This document shows positions 56,389-64,000 of a stretch of DNA of 64,000 nt, in pieces. The position numbers and the translations under genes were made by a program. The DNA is from Bermanella sp. WJH001 (lineage in GTDB: Bacteria > Pseudomonadota > Gammaproteobacteria > Pseudomonadales > Oceanobacteraceae), in NCBI RefSeq assembly GCF_030070105.1, contig NZ_JASJOO010000003.1, forward strand, positions 1,163,155 through 1,227,154. The letters are read 5' to 3'. How positions within the stretch are numbered: the stretch's first letter is position 1; every line of letters begins with the position of its first letter. The notes under the pieces are model-generated. The model was not told the origin of the DNA. It searched no databases and saw only the letters and a program-made list of their open reading frames with translations.

Positions 56389-58695
56389 TTATTTAGCATA
56401 TTTCTCTTGTTCAAAGTACAAAGAGGTAAACGTATGACTGTCGATAGGCTTATTGAAATAGTAACCCTGGTATCGATCACAGGATAGGTTTTGTAATAAA
56501 TGTAATTGATTTGAATTTTCAATGCCCTCAGCTAAGACAACGAGATTTAAACTTTTTGACATGGCGATGATCGCTTTTACCATGGATACATCGTCTTTAT
56601 CATTTTCAATATTCATAATAAAGGCACGATCAATTTTTAATTTATTTATGGGCAGATAACGCAAATAACTTAAACTTGAGTAGCCTGTACCAAAGTCGTC
56701 AATAGCAAAACCGACACCGATTTCTTGAATTTGATTCAGTAGAGGTAAAATATATTCAATGTTCTCCATTAATAAGCTTTCGGTTATTTCCAGTTCAATG
56801 GATGACCCCGAGATTTTATATTTATTGAGAAGGTGCTCGATTCTTTTGGGAAAGTTTTCAGTAATTTGAATGGCTGAAACATTAATCGACATAATGAAGT
56901 CTGGGTTGTATATCAGCCAGTGAGTCAGTTGGATAATACTCTCTTCAAGTATCCAGTCCCCTAAGGTGTTTATGAAACCAGTTTCTTCTGCAATGGGAAT
57001 GAACTCAGCAGGTGAGATATTACCAAGTTCAGGATGAAACCAACGTACTAATGCTTCGCAGCCTAAAATTTTGTTGCTGTTGATATCCACTTGAGGTTGA
57101 TAAAAAAGCTCAAATTGATTGCTATTAAATGCAGGTATAAAGTTGTGTTCGATATTAATGCGATGCTGCACCATGTCACCCATTTCTTGGGTGAAAAATT
57201 TATACCCATCCCCACCGCTATTTTTAACTTGGTACATTGCCGTATCGGCATAACGCCAAAGTATGTGGCTGTGTTCACTGTCTTTGGGGCACAAACTAAT
57301 GCCAATGGAGCAACTTGTTCGCAGTTCATAGGAGTCCACACGAAATACTTGCCTTAGATGGCGATTAATATCAGAGGCGAATACCTCTATGTCTTTAGGT
57401 GTTTCTATATTGTGAATGAGTATGACAAATTCATCGCCACCCATACGAGCTAAGAAGTGCTCTTTAGGAATGATTTGTTGTAAACGTTGAGCCACTTTTT
57501 GAAGTAAACGATCACCTACTTGATGCCCTAATGAATCGTTTATGTTTTTAAAGCGATCAAGGTCGATGAACAACATAGCAAACTGTTCGCCCGTTTTTTT
57601 AGAGTGGGACACCGCTTGAACGAGCTCATCATTAAACTTAAAGCGATTATAAAGCTCTGTTAAAGGGTCTTGTATGCCTAGGTATTCGATTTGCTGGCGA
57701 ACCAATTCTCGTTCGGTTATATCTAGCATCACCCCTTCGATATAATATTGATCCTTTTCTTTGTAGCATCTGCCACGATCTAATATCCATTTGTGTTCGC
57801 CACTGGCTGATTTTATGCGGTATACCATTTCAAATGGTTTGAGTGAAAAGTGCGCTGCCTTACTATTTTGCGTGAAATCATGTTTGTCATTTTCATCAAT
57901 GAGATCAAAGGGTGTGATTTTGTTTTGTAAGAAATACTCCGGTTGATAACCTAGCAACTGATAACAGCCTGGGCTTAGGTAATCTAGGCTTTTTTGTTGT
58001 AAGTCTAAACGATATAAGATACCGGGAAGGTTGCTGACTAAGCGTTTAAAATCGTTGTCTTGTTTGGTGATGTCATTTTCTAATTTTATCTTGTCGTCAG
58101 TATCGTTAATTTTTTGTCTGTGACTTAAAAAAATAATAAATAACATTAAACCAAGACTAAAAAGGCAAGCAATGATGAGAAATTTCTTTTTGTTTAGCCA
58201 GTAACGGAATACCATTTTATTTTCAATTGTTGAAATTAAAATAGCTTCTTCATTATAAGGGTAAGCGCAAGCTTGCACTGGGTTTTCGATAAAACGAAAG
58301 AGTTGTTGCAGGCAGGGCTGACCAAGCGCAAATTGTTCTTGTAATTGGGAGACAATATGTCCATATGAAAGTTGACTTAAATTAGGCAAATTTGACGCCA
58401 GTATTTTCCCGCCACTACTAATGACAGTTAAACGTAAAGCAGGGGTGAAACTGTTTGCGAGTGCATTGATGTAGTCATTTCTTTCTGCAGGGCTTTGGGT
58501 ATTTAACTGCGACCAGCGGCTTTCAAACTGCATGAATGCCACTTCTGTTTTAAGACTTTGGTCTCGAAAAACGTGCTCTTTTTCTGCACGAAACGAATTA
58601 AGCATAAGCATGCTAATAACAACCACCCAAGTGATTAACGCTAGGGCGTATAAACGTGACCGGATAGAGACAGTGTTTGTTGTATTCAGCACCAT
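56389..58695 (-). CDS. Membrane PAS-GGDEF-EAL protein
   Basis: 768 aa. Two membrane helices (about 15-33 and 172-195) flank a periplasmic sensor. PAS domain around 215-335 (FKRLVSNLPGILYRLDLQQKSLDYLSPGCYQLLGY). GGDEF with intact ARMGGDEFVIL. EAL with CEALVRWFHPELG, DDFGTGYSSLSYLRYL, KIDRAFI and LAEGIENS, so phosphodiesterase residues are present. It could make or degrade c-di-GMP. It probably counters the cyclase at 46940 under different signals. Confidence 0.94.
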   Translation of the reverse strand: MVLNTTNTVSIRSRLYALALITWVVVISMLMLNSFRAEKEHVFRDQSLKTEVAFMQFESRWSQLNTQSPAERNDYINALANSFTPALRLTVISSGGKILASNLPNLSQLSYGHIVSQLQEQFALGQPCLQQLFRFIENPVQACAYPYNEEAILISTIENKMVFRYWLNKKKFLIIACLFSLGLMLFIIFLSHRQKINDTDDKIKLENDITKQDNDFKRLVSNLPGILYRLDLQQKSLDYLSPGCYQLLGYQPEYFLQNKITPFDLIDENDKHDFTQNSKAAHFSLKPFEMVYRIKSASGEHKWILDRGRCYKEKDQYYIEGVMLDITERELVRQQIEYLGIQDPLTELYNRFKFNDELVQAVSHSKKTGEQFAMLFIDLDRFKNINDSLGHQVGDRLLQKVAQRLQQIIPKEHFLARMGGDEFVILIHNIETPKDIEVFASDINRHLRQVFRVDSYELRTSCSIGISLCPKDSEHSHILWRYADTAMYQVKNSGGDGYKFFTQEMGDMVQHRINIEHNFIPAFNSNQFELFYQPQVDINSNKILGCEALVRWFHPELGNISPAEFIPIAEETGFINTLGDWILEESIIQLTHWLIYNPDFIMSINVSAIQITENFPKRIEHLLNKYKISGSSIELEITESLLMENIEYILPLLNQIQEIGVGFAIDDFGTGYSSLSYLRYLPINKLKIDRAFIMNIENDKDDVSMVKAIIAMSKSLNLVVLAEGIENSNQLHLLQNLSCDRYQGYYFNKPIDSHTFTSLYFEQEKYAK

Positions 58696-58797
58696 GTTGC
58701 CCTAAATCCATGTGGTTAAGTCAGTATAGACTCAATGGGGTTTTGGGCTAGGGCAAGCAGGTGATATTACGGTTTTTGTCTAGGGATTTAGGCTTAA

Positions 58798-59454
58798 TTA
58801 TTGAGGTTTAATCCCGGTATAGAGATTGACGTAGCGAAACTCATCAAGTTCATCCAAATCCGGTACGGTAAACGACTCTTGTTTGCGGATATGGCGGTAT
58901 TGAGGGTGACTGAAATCCTTGATGCGTGAATCCGCCAACAGCACTTCTTGGGCGTATTCAAAAAAGGTGTCTAAGAAGCTAAGGTTTGCTCGGTCATATA
59001 AGACGTCAGCCGCAATGAGCAGGTCTATGTCATTATCTTGTATAGTAAATAAATCATCAGACAGCTCAATACTGACCCCATTTAACTTGGCGTTTTCAGC
59101 GCAACTAATAAGTGCGTCAGGATCAATGTCACAGGCAATGGCTTGTTTGGCTCCCGCTTTCATGGCCGCAATGGCGACCACTCCGGAGCCGCTGCCGAAA
59201 TCCAGTATTTTTTTATCTTTTACTAATTCAGGATGGTCCAGAATATGTTGGGCAAGCACCTGGCCGCTGGCCCAGCAAAAAGCCCAGTAAGCGGTGTGTT
59301 CCCAAATACGTCTAATCTCATCCAAATCGAAGGCTCTATTCATGGTGACAGGGTCAACTAGATATAAAGAAATGTCCGGACATTGCGGCAATGCTTGTAT
59401 GCTGATACGGGCATCGCTGAGCATGTTTTTGATTAAGTTATTAAGGGGGTTCAT
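58798..59454 (-). CDS. Class I SAM methyltransferase (ETFB-lysine/METTL20-like)
   Basis: 218 aa. ILDFGSGSGVVAIAAMKAGAKQAIACDIDP is the SAM motif I/II region. WEHTAYWAFCWASGQVLAQHIL before it and LLIAADVLYDRANLSFLDTFF after it are typical of the METTL20/nicotinamide-N-methyltransferase-like group. Bacterial homologues methylate electron-transfer flavoprotein beta. This assignment is inferred. Confidence 0.82.
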   Translation of the reverse strand: MNPLNNLIKNMLSDARISIQALPQCPDISLYLVDPVTMNRAFDLDEIRRIWEHTAYWAFCWASGQVLAQHILDHPELVKDKKILDFGSGSGVVAIAAMKAGAKQAIACDIDPDALISCAENAKLNGVSIELSDDLFTIQDNDIDLLIAADVLYDRANLSFLDTFFEYAQEVLLADSRIKDFSHPQYRHIRKQESFTVPDLDELDEFRYVNLYTGIKPQ

Positions 59455-59506
59455 AGTGGATGGTTCCTAAAACTGGATCGGTGACAACCTGATCAGTCTG
59501 TGTAAA

Positions 59507-61918
59507 TTAAGAAAATATATCCCTTTGCGGGTTAATTAAATCTGAAAAGCGCTCACCCATAAAATACAAAATACTATCGACCACAGGTGCAATTTGTTTT
59601 TCTATGTAGTGTTCGTAGTCAATTGTAAATGTACTGTCTTGCAAACATTCAATGGCCACAGGGCCTTGCTTGGTTATGATGTATTCGATCCATCCGCCAT
59701 TTTCATAAGGGTTGTGCAAATTTGCTCGGCTATAAAGTGCGCTGGCTAATTTTGCGGCTTGAATTTGTGGTGGAATATTTTTCACATAGGTATTCAATGG
59801 CTTTCGAATGCGCTTTTTATATATTAATTGTTGGTCGCGTTTACCAGAATGTAACTCTTCAATAATGGCGAGCAAGTAATGTTTGTAAGATTGATTGTGG
59901 AAAATCCGAGAATACAGTTCAGTTTGGACTTCTTTAGCTAGGCTGGTCCAATCACTGCGCACCGCTTCAAGGCCTTTAAATATTAACTGGTCGTGTTGCG
60001 TTAATCCGGCATAGCGTTTTTTACTGCCCAGTTCGCTGCCACGAATGGTCGGCATTAAAAATTTTTGGTAGTGACTTTCAAATTCGATTTCAAGCTGGCT
60101 GGTAATATTATGCTCATGACGCAGTTGTGTGTGCCAATACTGGTTAAGGCCTGTTTGTAATTCACGGCCAATGTTTTGTGCACTTTTCATCGATAGGTTT
60201 GCATCAATTTTTTTATTACCGGTATGTAAACTAACAAACACACTGTCGGTATCACCATAGATGACTTGAAATCCTTGTTGCTCAATCCATTGACCACTGC
60301 GTTGAATGATCTCATGGCCTCGTTCTGTGATGGAGCTGGCCAGTCGTGCATCAAAAAAGCGGCAACCATTACTGCCTAAAACCCCATAAAAGCTATTCAT
60401 GATAATTTTAATGGCTTGGCTAGTGGCGGCATTTTTTTGTTTTTTCGCTTCATCGCGCTCTGCCCATAACTGGCTGATGATATCGGGTAAAAAATGCTGC
60501 TGACGATGAAAATAAGCATCATGAAAACCTGAAATGGTTTGCTCTTGCTGATTATTTTGTTGTGCGTTTAGACCTTCAATCAAACCCATAGGGTCGATTT
60601 TAAACGTCTGAATAATACTTGGGTATAGGCTTTTAAAATCCAGTACCAACACATCATTGTATAACCCAGGTTTACTATCCATAACAAAACCGCCAGGGGC
60701 TTTGAACTCACCCAATCCCTCGCCGATATTCGGGGCAATATAACCTGCACGATGTAATTTGGGTAAATATAAATATTCAAACGCCGCCACAGAGCCGCCC
60801 ACTCGATCAAGCAGGTGACCAGTTAAAAAACTGCGTTGAATAAGGTATTGCAATATTTGGGTGTGCTCAAAAATATCCAATACCAACTGGCAATCATTTG
60901 CATTGTATTTGGCAAGGGCTATTTTATCTTGCTCAAATAAATCACTTATGGCTTTGCCTCTGTCACTCATGGCACCTTTATGGCCCTCGAGTTTTTTGCC
61001 TGTGCCTAACAAGGCTTGTGATACAAATTCTAACGAGAAGCTTTCAAAGCTGTAGGTGGCATTACGCAGTGCATCAATACCATCAACAATTACACGCCCA
61101 GGTATATCCACAAAATTTAAGTTGTTTTGCCCTTGGCGAATATTCACTTCAGTTGTGTCACGACACCAATGAAAAGGAATGCCATGCTCTTTATATACCC
61201 GCTGTAATACGGTGAAATCAAAGTTAATGACATTCCAGCCAATGATCACATCAGGGTCTAATGTTTGAATGTAGGAATTTGCGGCCACTAATAATTCCCG
61301 TACATTTTTGAATAATATGAGCCAACCGGGTGTGACATCTTCTTTGTGTCCCAGCATATACACGCGCTTTTCAGTACGCTTCTGCCCTTTGCCATCTAGC
61401 CATTGGCTAACAAAACCGATGCTGTAGAGCTTCTCTTTTTGCTCTTTTGTGGGCATGGATGTTTCGATATCCACACTTACGACTTTTAAATTTGGTTGAT
61501 ATTGGCTGGGCTGTATTTGAGGTTTGATCCAAGTGTGGGACGGGTTTTCTGTGCCTTTAAATTCAAGGCTGCCGTGAATGAAACGTTCCATCAAAAAGCG
61601 ATGGGTAGGGCGGATATCAGATTTCCAAAGTGTAATGGCTTGTTGCTCGCAATACCGGCGCAGCTCCACATGTAATTGATAGGTTTTACAGTAAATAGCG
61701 GTAATGGGTTCGCCATTAAAGTGCTTTAAGGGCAAAGCCTCTGTTCGCATGCCACAAAGGGCTGGCAAGCGATCACTTTGGTTTTGTGCACAGAAACAGA
61801 CGCTTTCTTGCTGGGGAAACTGCAAGTACTGCGGGCCATGATCGGTACTCAGCCAAAAGCTTAGAACCAATTGGCCTTGGATGTCTTTCCATTGCTGGGA
61901 CAGGATGAATCCGTGCAC
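59507..61918 (-). CDS. polB: DNA polymerase II
   Basis: 803 aa with a GTG start at 61918. AAGG sits 6 nt upstream and the alignment with E. coli PolB begins here (MHGFILSQQW). A longer TTG start at 61963 is unlikely. Family B polymerase: exonuclease motif VVSVDIETS and DPDVIIGWNVINFD, polymerase motifs LDFKSLYPSII, KIIMNSFYGVLGS, YGDTDSVF and KKRYAGL. It acts in replication restart and translesion synthesis. No LexA box was recognised upstream. Confidence 0.96.
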   Translation of the reverse strand: MHGFILSQQWKDIQGQLVLSFWLSTDHGPQYLQFPQQESVCFCAQNQSDRLPALCGMRTEALPLKHFNGEPITAIYCKTYQLHVELRRYCEQQAITLWKSDIRPTHRFLMERFIHGSLEFKGTENPSHTWIKPQIQPSQYQPNLKVVSVDIETSMPTKEQKEKLYSIGFVSQWLDGKGQKRTEKRVYMLGHKEDVTPGWLILFKNVRELLVAANSYIQTLDPDVIIGWNVINFDFTVLQRVYKEHGIPFHWCRDTTEVNIRQGQNNLNFVDIPGRVIVDGIDALRNATYSFESFSLEFVSQALLGTGKKLEGHKGAMSDRGKAISDLFEQDKIALAKYNANDCQLVLDIFEHTQILQYLIQRSFLTGHLLDRVGGSVAAFEYLYLPKLHRAGYIAPNIGEGLGEFKAPGGFVMDSKPGLYNDVLVLDFKSLYPSIIQTFKIDPMGLIEGLNAQQNNQQEQTISGFHDAYFHRQQHFLPDIISQLWAERDEAKKQKNAATSQAIKIIMNSFYGVLGSNGCRFFDARLASSITERGHEIIQRSGQWIEQQGFQVIYGDTDSVFVSLHTGNKKIDANLSMKSAQNIGRELQTGLNQYWHTQLRHEHNITSQLEIEFESHYQKFLMPTIRGSELGSKKRYAGLTQHDQLIFKGLEAVRSDWTSLAKEVQTELYSRIFHNQSYKHYLLAIIEELHSGKRDQQLIYKKRIRKPLNTYVKNIPPQIQAAKLASALYSRANLHNPYENGGWIEYIITKQGPVAIECLQDSTFTIDYEHYIEKQIAPVVDSILYFMGERFSDLINPQRDIFS

Positions 61919-61975
61919 AGTTGACCTTATCTGGTTTTGGGCTTCAATTAGTATAAGCCTCAATGGGAGAGAGCT

Positions 61976-62317
61976 ATGAAGCCGCGGATTTCCCCTGATC
62001 CAATGTATCAGTTGCTCAGGGATGAAAAAGTCGAAGAGTTTAACAAGCTAAAAGCACAAGGAAAGAGCTGTGACCTAACTGGCTGTGATTTTCGTGGTTT
62101 AGATTTGCGTAACCTAGATGTCAAAGGGTTGGATTTGAGCAATGCCTACTTTCGTGGCACGGATTTGCGCTCATTAGACTTCAGAGGCACTAAGTTAAAC
62201 GGTGCCAGTTTGGCAGATGCCAAGATTAGTGGCTGTTTTTTTCCTGCTGATATTTCCGCTCAAGAAATCCTGATGTCATTGGAGCAAGGTACGCGTCTGC
62301 GCCACCCATCTGTGTGA
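61976..62317 (+). CDS. Pentapeptide-repeat protein
   Basis: 113 aa. A(D/N)LxX-type repeats from residue 33 to 84 (CDLTGCDFRGLDLRNLDVKG, LDLSNAYFRGTDLRSLDFRG, KLNGASLADAKISG) predict a short quadrilateral beta-helix. This repeat region is shorter than the DNA-mimicking Qnr/MfpA type. GGGAGAG precedes the ATG. It is divergent from polB with 57 bp between the starts. Confidence 0.88.
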   Translation: MKPRISPDPMYQLLRDEKVEEFNKLKAQGKSCDLTGCDFRGLDLRNLDVKGLDLSNAYFRGTDLRSLDFRGTKLNGASLADAKISGCFFPADISAQEILMSLEQGTRLRHPSV

Positions 62318-62377
62318 TCTAGCCCATATAACCTGCAAATAGTGACTATTTTTTGCACATACACTAGGAAAAAGTGG

Positions 62378-63223
62378 GTGTTTTATGGTAGAAATACGCC
62401 CCCTGATTATTTTATGGCCAGTATTATGTTGTTTCTTGGCAAGGCTCCTAAAGCTACCCATGAATTACTAGAGCGTTTGGACTTGCTTGGTGAGCGCTTA
62501 CTTGAAGGTTTGAACGTCACAAGTCAGCGTAAAACCTTCACCAATGAAGCGCAGTTATTTGATTGCTTTGATAAAGAACAAATTGGCATCGTGCGCGGTG
62601 GTCTTGTGGTGGTGGTTAATGACGGCAAAGATGCTGTTTGTTTAGAGCCTGGGGATATTATTGGCTTGAGTCGTGTGTTTGGCTTACCCCATGCTGAATT
62701 AAAAGTAGAAGATGAAGCTGAAATAGAACTGATCCAGCGCGATGACTTTATGTCATTTGTGTACTCTGATCCCCATCGCCAACACCGTTTTAGTAATTAC
62801 TTACTTACCATGCTTGCCTTGTATCAAGGTTTATTAGCCTATTATCATCGCCATAATCAAGTTATACCGCCGACAGGATTTGAACATGTGGATGCGGGCA
62901 GAGTAATGATTAAAGAAGGTGACTATGCTGATACGGTTTATCAGCTGATGTCGGGCAGTGCTGATGTGACGGTGAATGGGGTAACCGTCGGTGAAGTATT
63001 ATCAGGTGAAATATTTGGTGCCATGGCGGCATTTACCGGTGAAAAGCGTAATGCCACGGTGACAGCAAGGGAAGATTGCCAGCTTTTGGCGATACCTAAA
63101 GCTCAGTTTGTTGATTTAATTAAGGCTCAACCTGAGATAGCAATTACCCTGTTGGATAACATGTCACGTCGAATTAAGTCCCTAAACGAACAAATCTCAG
63201 GTGCTCAACGACAAACCGCTTAA
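62378..63223 (+). CDS. Cyclic-nucleotide-binding-domain protein without DNA-binding domain
   Basis: 281 aa if started at the GTG 62378 (AGGA 8 nt upstream). ATG starts at 62414 and 62426 are alternatives. The C-terminal half is a cNMP-binding beta-roll: GRVMIKEGDYADTVYQLMSGSADVTV, GEVLSGEIFGAMAAFTGEKRNATVTA, LLAIPKAQFVDLI. The N-terminal half looks like a degenerate copy of the same fold (KTFTNEAQLFDCFDKEQIGIVRGGLVVVV, LEPGDIIGLSRVFG). No helix-turn-helix follows, so it is a sensor or scaffold rather than a Crp-type regulator. Confidence 0.78.
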   Translation: MFYGRNTPPDYFMASIMLFLGKAPKATHELLERLDLLGERLLEGLNVTSQRKTFTNEAQLFDCFDKEQIGIVRGGLVVVVNDGKDAVCLEPGDIIGLSRVFGLPHAELKVEDEAEIELIQRDDFMSFVYSDPHRQHRFSNYLLTMLALYQGLLAYYHRHNQVIPPTGFEHVDAGRVMIKEGDYADTVYQLMSGSADVTVNGVTVGEVLSGEIFGAMAAFTGEKRNATVTAREDCQLLAIPKAQFVDLIKAQPEIAITLLDNMSRRIKSLNEQISGAQRQTA

Positions 63224-63265
63224 TAGGTCAAAAAGCGCCTACTTGAATTTAATTGAGAATAGTTC

Positions 63266-63294
63266 TTGATAACTCAAATGATAATGACTATTAT
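63266..63294 (+). promoter_or_regulatory. Consensus promoter overlapped by a Fur box
   Basis: TTGATA (63266-63271), a 17-bp spacer and TATTAT (63289-63294) form a near-consensus sigma-70 promoter. Within it, AATGATAATGACTATTATTA (63278-63297) matches the Fur 7-1-7 pattern (TGATAAT-n-ATTATCA) at 12 of 14 positions. A start near 63301 is expected. Confidence 0.75.
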
Positions 63295-63299
63295 TAACT

Positions 63300-63431
63300 C
63301 GTTGTCATGACCCGCCCAGTGTTCTTGCCAAGAGAACATCAAGCAGCAAGTTAATCATGGCACTCTCTCTCATCAAGCTAATCACATTGTCGATTTGACA
63401 AGGCCGCTCATTAAACCGAGCGGTTTTTTTT
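63300..63431 (+). ncRNA. Candidate Fur-repressed sRNA (RyhB/PrrF-like)
   Basis: About 130 nt from the predicted start to terminator 63404-63431 (CCGCTC-attaaacc-GAGCGG then T8). A 5' hairpin GTTCT/AGAAC (63320-63336) and an unstructured middle with TCACATTG (63382-63389) are visible. The same 8-mer lies in the target-pairing core of E. coli RyhB. Small size, Fur box, consensus promoter and strong terminator together are typical of iron-sparing sRNAs. Confidence 0.65.
63404..63431 (+). terminator. Terminator of sRNA copy 1
   Basis: CCGCTC/GAGCGG stem with an 8-nt loop and T8. The stem is identical in the three later copies. Confidence 0.9.
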
Positions 63432-63529
63432 CGTCTGTTAAAAAGTAATGAGTACAGGCTGGATTTAATGAAACATCATGGCGCTTACCTGTTGCCTCAT
63501 CAAACAAATATATAGTCGATTTGACAAGG

Positions 63530-63557
63530 CCGCTCATTAAACCGAGCGGTTTTTTTT
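63530..63557 (+). terminator. Terminator of repeat copy 2
   Basis: Identical CCGCTC/GAGCGG stem followed by T8. Confidence 0.85.
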
Positions 63558-63671
63558 CGCCTGTAAAAAAGTCGTCTGTTAAAAAGTAATGAGTACAGGC
63601 TGGATTTAAAGAAAACATCATGGCGCTTACCTGTTGCCTCATCAAATAAATATATTGTCGATTTGACAAGG

Positions 63672-63699
63672 CCGCTCATTAAACCGAGCGGTTTTTTTT
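63672..63699 (+). terminator. Terminator of repeat copy 3
   Basis: Identical CCGCTC/GAGCGG stem followed by T8. Confidence 0.85.
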
Positions 63700-63813
63700 C
63701 GCCTGTAAAAAAGTCGTCTGTTAAAAAGTAATGAGTACAGGCTGGATTTAAAGAAAACATCATGGCGCTTACCTGTAGCCTCATCAAACAAATATATTGT
63801 CGATTTGACAAGG

Positions 63814-63840
63814 CCGCTCATTAAACCGAGCGGTTTTTTT
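63814..63840 (+). terminator. Terminator of repeat copy 4
   Basis: Identical CCGCTC/GAGCGG stem followed by T7. Confidence 0.85.
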
Positions 63841-63899
63841 CGCCTGTAAAAAGCCGTGTGTGAAAAAGTGATTAAGAGAGGCGATTTTGAAAGAAAGCA

Positions 63900-64000
63900 T
63901 TAAGTTTCAATAGGGCGTTCAAATAATTCAGCATAGTTATTCTGGATCGCTTCGTATTCAGCGATACCAAGCTTGGCTTGATCACTTTTTCGAACGGTAT
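63900..64000 (-). CDS. C-terminal end of an unidentified protein (cut by window edge)
   Basis: The minus frame is open from the right edge and ends at TAA (63902-63900). The visible tail is TVRKSDQAKLGIAEYEAIQN followed by NYAELFERPIET. This is too short to identify a family. The charged helix-like composition and good codon pattern suggest a real gene end. Confidence 0.5.
   Translation of the reverse strand, partial: TVRKSDQAKLGIAEYEAIQNNYAELFERPIET

Larger units (their letters stand above)
63391..63840 (+). repeat. Four tandem copies of the sRNA 3' module with terminator
   Basis: CGATTTGACAAGGCCGCTCA recurs at 63391, 63517, 63659 and 63801 (spacings 126, 142, 142), each time followed by the same GAGCGG-T7/8 terminator. 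Copies 2-4 share a longer upstream block (AAAAAGTAATGAGTACAGGC and ATCATGGCGCTTACCTGT). Only copy 1 has the Fur-box promoter. Copies 2-4 may have a weak TTAAAA...TTTAAA promoter. Confidence 0.8.

Noticed and set aside
61919..61975. LexA box for polB
   Set aside because: No CTG-N10-CAG pattern occurs in the 57-bp gap or the start of either gene.
63382..63811. Overlapping minus-strand ORFs of 95 and 103 codons across the sRNA repeats
   Set aside because: They simply translate the tandem repeat in antisense, repeat the same peptide, and run through terminator stems. They have no ribosome binding site.
63478..63830. Small plus-strand ORF in repeat copies (starts MALTC, about 20 codons; starts at 63478, 63620, 63762)
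   Set aside because: Copy 3 has a stop after nine codons and copy 1 is in another frame after a few codons, so the peptide is not conserved. RNA function is more likely.
63391..63840. CRISPR array
   Set aside because: Units are 126-142 bp, nearly identical throughout and contain terminators. There is no short repeat with variable spacers and no cas gene.

Overview
The window reads as the chromosome of a low-GC marine gammaproteobacterium. The conserved blocks are gammaproteobacterial: grpE-dnaK-dnaJ, dapB, carA-carB-greA, ratA-rnfH/bamE/fur/recN and tmRNA/SmpB. Lipid and alkane-style functions (FadE, an AidB-like acyl-CoA dehydrogenase, a lipase with its foldase, a haloalkane dehalogenase) and the Pseudomonas-type Fur suggest an Oceanospirillales relative such as Bermanella, Oleispira or Thalassolituus. 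That placement is inference, not proof.

Layout. 1-2.9 kb: a 5'-truncated envelope protein and a small beta-barrel. 3-5.4 kb: fadE (minus). 5.7-12.7 kb: a plus-strand run with a dicarboxylate/amino-acid symporter, phosphoketolase, a Na/Pi cotransporter and a LOG-family protein. 12.8-14.5 kb: a large lipoprotein. 14.56-14.89 kb: two tandem scars resembling the tmRNA 3' end. 14.9-19.5 kb: a 4.6-kb integrated mini-element (integrase, a frameshifted gene, AlpA, a winged-helix-like protein, a HUH-type Rep and a PH-domain protein) inserted at the 3' end of ssrA, comparable to CP4-57. 19.5-31 kb: core housekeeping genes, namely tmRNA, porin, smpB, an NSS transporter, ratA-rnfH, bamE, fur, recN with LexA-like boxes, and grpE-dnaK-dnaJ with sigma-32 promoters. 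31.2-32 kb: dapB.

32-40.1 kb is an accessory island between dapB and carA, which are adjacent in many relatives. It holds four tandem 167-bp REP-like repeats, two promoterless gene cassettes with integron attC sites (a CALIN), a haloalkane dehalogenase with its TetR regulator and palindromic operator, a lipoprotein NUDIX hydrolase and several small enzymes. 40.1-45.3 kb: carA (with a possible attenuator leader), carB and greA. 45.4-52.6 kb: bluB, a thioesterase, a diguanylate cyclase, glutathione peroxidase, a tRNA-queuosine mannosyltransferase, a TetR regulator and an AidB-like dehydrogenase. 52.6-53.4 kb: a non-coding stretch with an unusually dense cluster of DnaA-box-like sites. 53.4-63.2 kb: lipase and foldase, an inositol monophosphatase, a GGDEF-EAL protein, a methyltransferase, DNA polymerase II, a pentapeptide protein and a cyclic-nucleotide-binding protein.

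The most novel region is 63.26-63.85 kb. A consensus promoter overlapped by a Fur-box-like sequence is followed about 130 nt later by a strong intrinsic terminator. Three further tandem copies of the terminator module follow, each about 142 bp. This looks like a Fur-controlled sRNA locus, analogous to RyhB/PrrF, that has been amplified in tandem.
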